A stretch of DNA of 8,623 nucleotides from RGIG8775 sp045537235 (GTDB lineage Bacteria; Bacillota; Clostridia; Oscillospirales; CAG-272): positions 1 through 8,623 of the forward strand of contig JAZSPB010000140.1 of NCBI GenBank assembly GCA_045537235.1, read 5' to 3'. Each line of letters starts with the position of its first letter. Position 1 is the stretch's first letter. The notes under the pieces were generated by a model. That model did no database searches. It was not told where the DNA came from and worked only from the letters and a program-made list of their open reading frames with translations. Shown here piece after piece: positions 6,658 to 8,623 of the stretch. The translations under genes and the position numbers were made by a program.

Positions 6658-6802
6658 CTTTTTCTCCTTAATGCTTAATTTTTGTGTTTTTATATTTAAT
6701 TTTTTGTCACAACATTTTTGCCACATTAAACGGATGCTTTTGGGGAGTTATTTCCAATTTATTTTGTCATACAATTTGATGTGTTTGAATTGGATTTGTC
6801 AA
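6658..6802 (-). promoter_or_regulatory. AT-rich upstream region of the DUF4886-PFK-GH43 cluster
   Basis: This stretch should contain the cluster promoter. On the minus strand a perfect TTGACA (6797-6802) is present, but the best -10 candidate at 17 bases (TCAAAT, 6774-6779) is poor, so the exact promoter is uncertain. The ribosome binding site AAGGAG is at 6664-6669. The TTGACA touches the edge of the 40-bp repeat array. Confidence 0.35.
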
Positions 6803-7000
6803 ATTATAACGCACAAACTCCGCAAGGGCGAACTGCGTTCGAACCATAACACACAAACTCTGCAAAAGCGAACTGCGTCCGAACTGTAACGTAAAAGCTC
6901 TGCAAAGGCGAACTGCGTTCGAACTGTAACGTAAAAGCTCTGCAAAGGCGAACTGCGTTCGAACCACAGCGCACAAACTCCGTAGGAACGAGCCGTGCTC
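6801..7000. repeat. Five tandem 40-bp repeats upstream of the minus-strand cluster
   Basis: Units at 6801-6840, 6841-6880, 6881-6920, 6921-6960 and 6961-7000 keep an exact 40-base period. Units 3 and 4 are identical, 1 and 2 differ at several positions, and unit 5 is diverged in its second half. Each of units 1-4 carries a GCGAACTGCGTTC or near-identical core, able to form a CGAAC-TGC-GTTCG hairpin across the unit border. There are no spacers between units, so it is not CRISPR. A period of 40 is not a multiple of three, which argues against coding. Confidence 0.92.
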
Positions 7001-7054
7001 GCCCGTCAAAACAACAAAGCCTCTGCAAACGGACGAAAACTGTTCGTCCCTACG
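6981..7054. repeat. Small palindromic element with two internal hairpins
   Basis: The ends CGTAGGAACGA (6981-6991) and TCGTCCCTACG (7044-7054) are reverse complements with one mismatch. Inside lie CGAGC-CGT-GCTCG (6989-7001) and GGACGAA-AACTG-TTCGTCC (7031-7049). It overlaps the last 40-bp unit. It resembles dispersed GTAGGG-type palindromes that I recall from gut Clostridia; that comparison is from memory. Confidence 0.6.
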
Positions 7055-7311
7055 GGTTTGTGTGGATGGTTTTGTTTGTGCATAGCCATTTTAAACCCGT
7101 CGACAAAATCCGACTTTGTTGAGATTCAAGCATTTGCGGTGACAGCGCATTTTATATATGATAATTTTACATTGCCGAGGATAGGTCTGCGGCGAGGAAC
7201 CCACTTTCCAAAAGAAAAGCAACGCTTCGCGCAAAAAACCTCAAAACCTTTTGATCCGCCCCCTCGCAAACCGCTATTCAACGCAGGATGTACGCACCAA
7301 CCGCCCCTAAA
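7055..7311. other. Intergenic stretch with no supported gene
   Basis: Open frames here have no recognisable family and no good ribosome binding site. A possible plus-strand promoter (TTGCGG at 7134-7139, 17-bp spacer, TATGAT at 7157-7162) has no gene downstream. GCGGCGAGG (7191-7199) and CCCCCTCGC (7259-7267) form a weak inverted pair. The stretch looks like decayed repeat DNA. Confidence 0.4.
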
Positions 7312-7397
7312 GCGCGGAACAAAAGTTTTTTGCGTACTTTCGAAGAAAGTGCTGCTTTTCTTTCAAAAAAGCGACCTCCCCCGCGCCCACAGGCGCC
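7312..7397 (-). repeat. Dispersed repeat, copy next to the reductase stop codon
   Basis: Shares with 8512-8577, in opposite orientation, the exact 14-base block AAAAGTTTTTTGCG (7321-7334), a TTTCAAAAA.GCGACC block, and CGCGCCC.CAGGCGCC. This copy is about 20 bases longer in the middle, with an ACTTTC-GAA-GAAAGT hairpin. Its inner end (GGCGCC, 7392-7397) abuts the reductase stop. Read on the minus strand it starts with a GCGCC-TGTG-GGCGC hairpin and could act as a 3' processing or termination structure, but no T-run follows the stem directly. Confidence 0.75.
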
Positions 7398-8408
7398 TCA
7401 CTCACCAAACGCGACCGCGTACTTTTTAAGCATCTCACGAATAGGCAATTCGTACGGGCAACGCGTCTCACAAGCGCCGCAATCCACACAAGCACTTGCC
7501 TTAACCGAAAGCGTAGCATACCGCTCACGCGCCCAATTTTCCAACCCGTACCGCTCCAAATATCCGCCGAACAAAAAGACACTTGGGATGGAGATCCCCA
7601 CAGTGCAAGGCGCGCAATAATTGCATCTTCTGCAAAAATTAGCGCCAAGCTCCGAGCGAACGCTCGCAATTTTATCCATGTCAGAGTTGCTTATCGAGGC
7701 ACCGCACGCCGCCGAAACATTCTCCTCCACTTCCCTTTCGCAGTACATTCCGGGAATGACCACACTCACCGCCGCGTTATCACAAATAAACCGCATCGCC
7801 AAAGACGCATCCTCAATGGCACCGCCCGCCATAGGCTTCATAGCAATAAAGCCCACATTTTTCTCACGGCAACGGGCGATCAGCTCTTCGCCTTGAGTCT
7901 CCACAATATTATAAGGAAACATGATCGTCTCCACCCAATCCAACTCAAGCGCGCGTTCAAACACCGCAAGCGAGTGTGCCGTCACACCAATATGTCCGAT
8001 CTTTCCGACAGCTTTCGACTCAAAAAGCGCTTCAAGAGCTCCGCCTTCTCCGCAAACCGCCGCAAATTGTTCCATGTTCGGGTTATGTACCTGGTACAGA
8101 TCAATATAATCCGTCCGAAGATTTTTCAAGCTGATTTCGATATCCGCCGCCATCGCTTCACGCGTCCGCGCCATGCTCTTGGTTGCCAAAACAAATTTGT
8201 CCCGCACCCCAAGCGTTTCCAGCGCCTTTCCGATCAGCTCCTCGCTCACCGTATAAGCTCGCGCCGTATCAATATAATTGATCCCATGATCCAGCACCGA
8301 CTTCATCAGCCTCAAAGCAGAATCCTCATCGTTCTTCTGAATCGGAATCCCTCCAAACCCCACACGCGAGACCCGAAGCCCCGTCTTCCCAAACGTCAAA
8401 TATTCCAA
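7398..8408 (-). CDS. Aldo/keto reductase with C-terminal 4Fe-4S ferredoxin-like domain
   Basis: A 336-residue NAD(P)H-linked oxidoreductase of the aldo/keto reductase superfamily, cytoplasmic. The (beta/alpha)8 barrel spans about 1-250 with the catalytic tetrad Asp47 and Tyr52 (IDTARAY), Lys77 (ATKS) and His108 (YQVHN). The C-terminal part has CRRCNYCAPC (Cys259, 262, 265, 268) and CVDCGACETRCP (Cys307, 310, 313, 317), the second a typical 4Fe-4S pattern, so electrons may pass through an iron-sulfur centre. The substrate is unknown. The start is TTG at 8408: it gives the family opening MEYLTFGKTGLRVSRVGFGG, and GGGGAGG (8418-8424) lies 9 bases upstream. An ATG at 8414 is out of frame. It stands alone, with its own promoter, between inverted copies of a dispersed repeat. 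Confidence 0.94.
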   Translation of the reverse strand: MEYLTFGKTGLRVSRVGFGGIPIQKNDEDSALRLMKSVLDHGINYIDTARAYTVSEELIGKALETLGVRDKFVLATKSMARTREAMAADIEISLKNLRTDYIDLYQVHNPNMEQFAAVCGEGGALEALFESKAVGKIGHIGVTAHSLAVFERALELDWVETIMFPYNIVETQGEELIARCREKNVGFIAMKPMAGGAIEDASLAMRFICDNAAVSVVIPGMYCEREVEENVSAACGASISNSDMDKIASVRSELGANFCRRCNYCAPCTVGISIPSVFLFGGYLERYGLENWARERYATLSVKASACVDCGACETRCPYELPIREMLKKYAVAFGE

Positions 8409-8417
8409 AATCCATTA

Positions 8418-8424
8418 CCTCCCC
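8418..8424 (-). promoter_or_regulatory. Ribosome binding site deciding the TTG start of the reductase
   Basis: GGGGAGG on the minus strand ends 9 bases before TTG 8408. The nearby out-of-frame ATG (8412-8414) is only 3 bases from it, too close for good initiation, which favours TTG. Confidence 0.8.
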
Positions 8425-8440
8425 AAAAATATACACAAAT

Positions 8441-8469
8441 AGTATACCACACCCCACCCCGGATTGCAA
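8441..8469 (-). promoter_or_regulatory. Sigma-A type promoter of the aldo/keto reductase gene
   Basis: On the minus strand, TTGCAA (8464-8469) as -35, a 17-bp G-rich spacer, and TATACT (8441-8446) as -10, about 32 bases before the start codon. The same -35 variant and spacing occur in the response regulator promoter. Confidence 0.8.
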
Positions 8470-8511
8470 CCCCCTATTTGAAAAGGTTTTGGTTTGATTG
8501 TCGGGAGAGGC

Positions 8512-8577
8512 GGCGCCTGCGGGCGCGGGGGGTCGCGTTTTTGAAAAAAAGGTCCGCAAAAAACTTTTCTATTGCGC
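8512..8577 (+). repeat. Dispersed repeat, copy upstream of the reductase gene
   Basis: Inverted partner of 7312-7397: GCGCC-TGCG-GGCGC hairpin (8513-8526), a G-run with GTCGC, T and A runs, then CGCAAAAAACTTTT. It lies upstream of the reductase promoter and points away from the gene, so it is not explained as that gene's terminator. Confidence 0.7.
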
Positions 8578-8623
8578 CCTAAGTCGGATCGTAGGCATGT
8601 CGTTCTGTGGGCCAAGGAGGTGG
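8578..8623. other. Window end, unassigned, with a strong Shine-Dalgarno-like sequence
   Basis: AAGGAGGTGG (8614-8623) matches the anti-Shine-Dalgarno of 16S rRNA and could precede a plus-strand start just beyond the window. No gene can be called from the bases present. Confidence 0.25.

Noticed and set aside
6658..6726. Upstream ATG for the first DUF4886 gene, adding 23 residues
   Set aside because: The extension is Lys-rich and AT-biased, overlaps the AAGGAG site, and is missing in the sister protein.
6801..7000. CRISPR array
   Set aside because: The units are contiguous with no variable spacers, and no cas gene is present.
6767..7028. Minus-strand frames through the 40-bp repeats
   Set aside because: The repeat period is not a multiple of three and the predicted peptides are only translated repeat. 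No start signal is seen.
7134..7162. Plus-strand promoter TTGCGG-17-TATGAT
   Set aside because: Only a moderate match and no gene lies downstream on that strand; it may be chance in an AT-rich patch.
8326..8615. Minus-strand frames upstream of the reductase
   Set aside because: They run through the promoter and the dispersed repeat, and no family or start signal supports them.
8614..8623. Reverse complement of a 16S rRNA 3' end (AAGGAGGTGG)
   Set aside because: The flanking bases do not match the conserved end of 16S rRNA (no GATCACCTCC context), so it is at most a ribosome binding site.

Overview
This window looks like chromosomal DNA of a gut-type member of the Bacillota, class Clostridia, probably uncultured. 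The basis is strong Shine-Dalgarno sites (AAGGAG, GGGGAGG), promoters of TTGCAA-17-TATAAT form, GTG and TTG starts, a pyrophosphate-type phosphofructokinase of the kind common in Clostridia, and DUF4886 and GH43 proteins frequent in gut Clostridia. The genus cannot be named from the sequence alone. Six complete genes and one 5'-truncated gene are supported. About a fifth of the window is repeat-rich non-coding DNA.

Layout: (1) 2-1213, + strand, a membrane-anchored HtrA/DegP-like serine protease whose start lies before the window, ended by an intrinsic terminator (1220-1250). (2) 1327-2016, + strand, an OmpR-family response regulator with its own promoter (1260-1288) and no histidine kinase after it. 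(3) 2017-2793, no credible gene: a composite palindromic element with two arms of about 200 bp in opposite orientation around roughly 93-bp tandem units, lying between the convergent response regulator and the operon on the other strand. (4) 6657-2794, - strand, a gene cluster read as DUF4886 SGNH-fold protein 1, then DUF4886 protein 2, then pyrophosphate-dependent phosphofructokinase, then a GH43 (subfamily 24-like) glycoside hydrolase. The last three are spaced so tightly that translational coupling is likely. (5) 6801-7054, upstream of that cluster, five tandem 40-bp repeats running into a small palindromic element. (6) 7398-8408, - strand, an aldo/keto reductase with a C-terminal iron-sulfur domain, a TTG start and a good promoter, bracketed by inverted copies of a dispersed repeat (7312-7397 and 8512-8577).

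How the genes may work together: the protease and the regulator are each separately transcribed and fit envelope stress and sensing, but nothing ties them to each other. The minus-strand cluster is the clearest functional unit. SGNH-fold proteins (possible deacylases), a galactan-type GH43 enzyme without signal peptide, and a PPi-linked glycolytic kinase suggest intracellular processing of an esterified or galactose-containing oligosaccharide feeding glycolysis. That pathway reading is inference. The most unusual non-coding features are the composite palindrome at 2017-2793, the 40-bp array, and the inverted repeats around the reductase gene.
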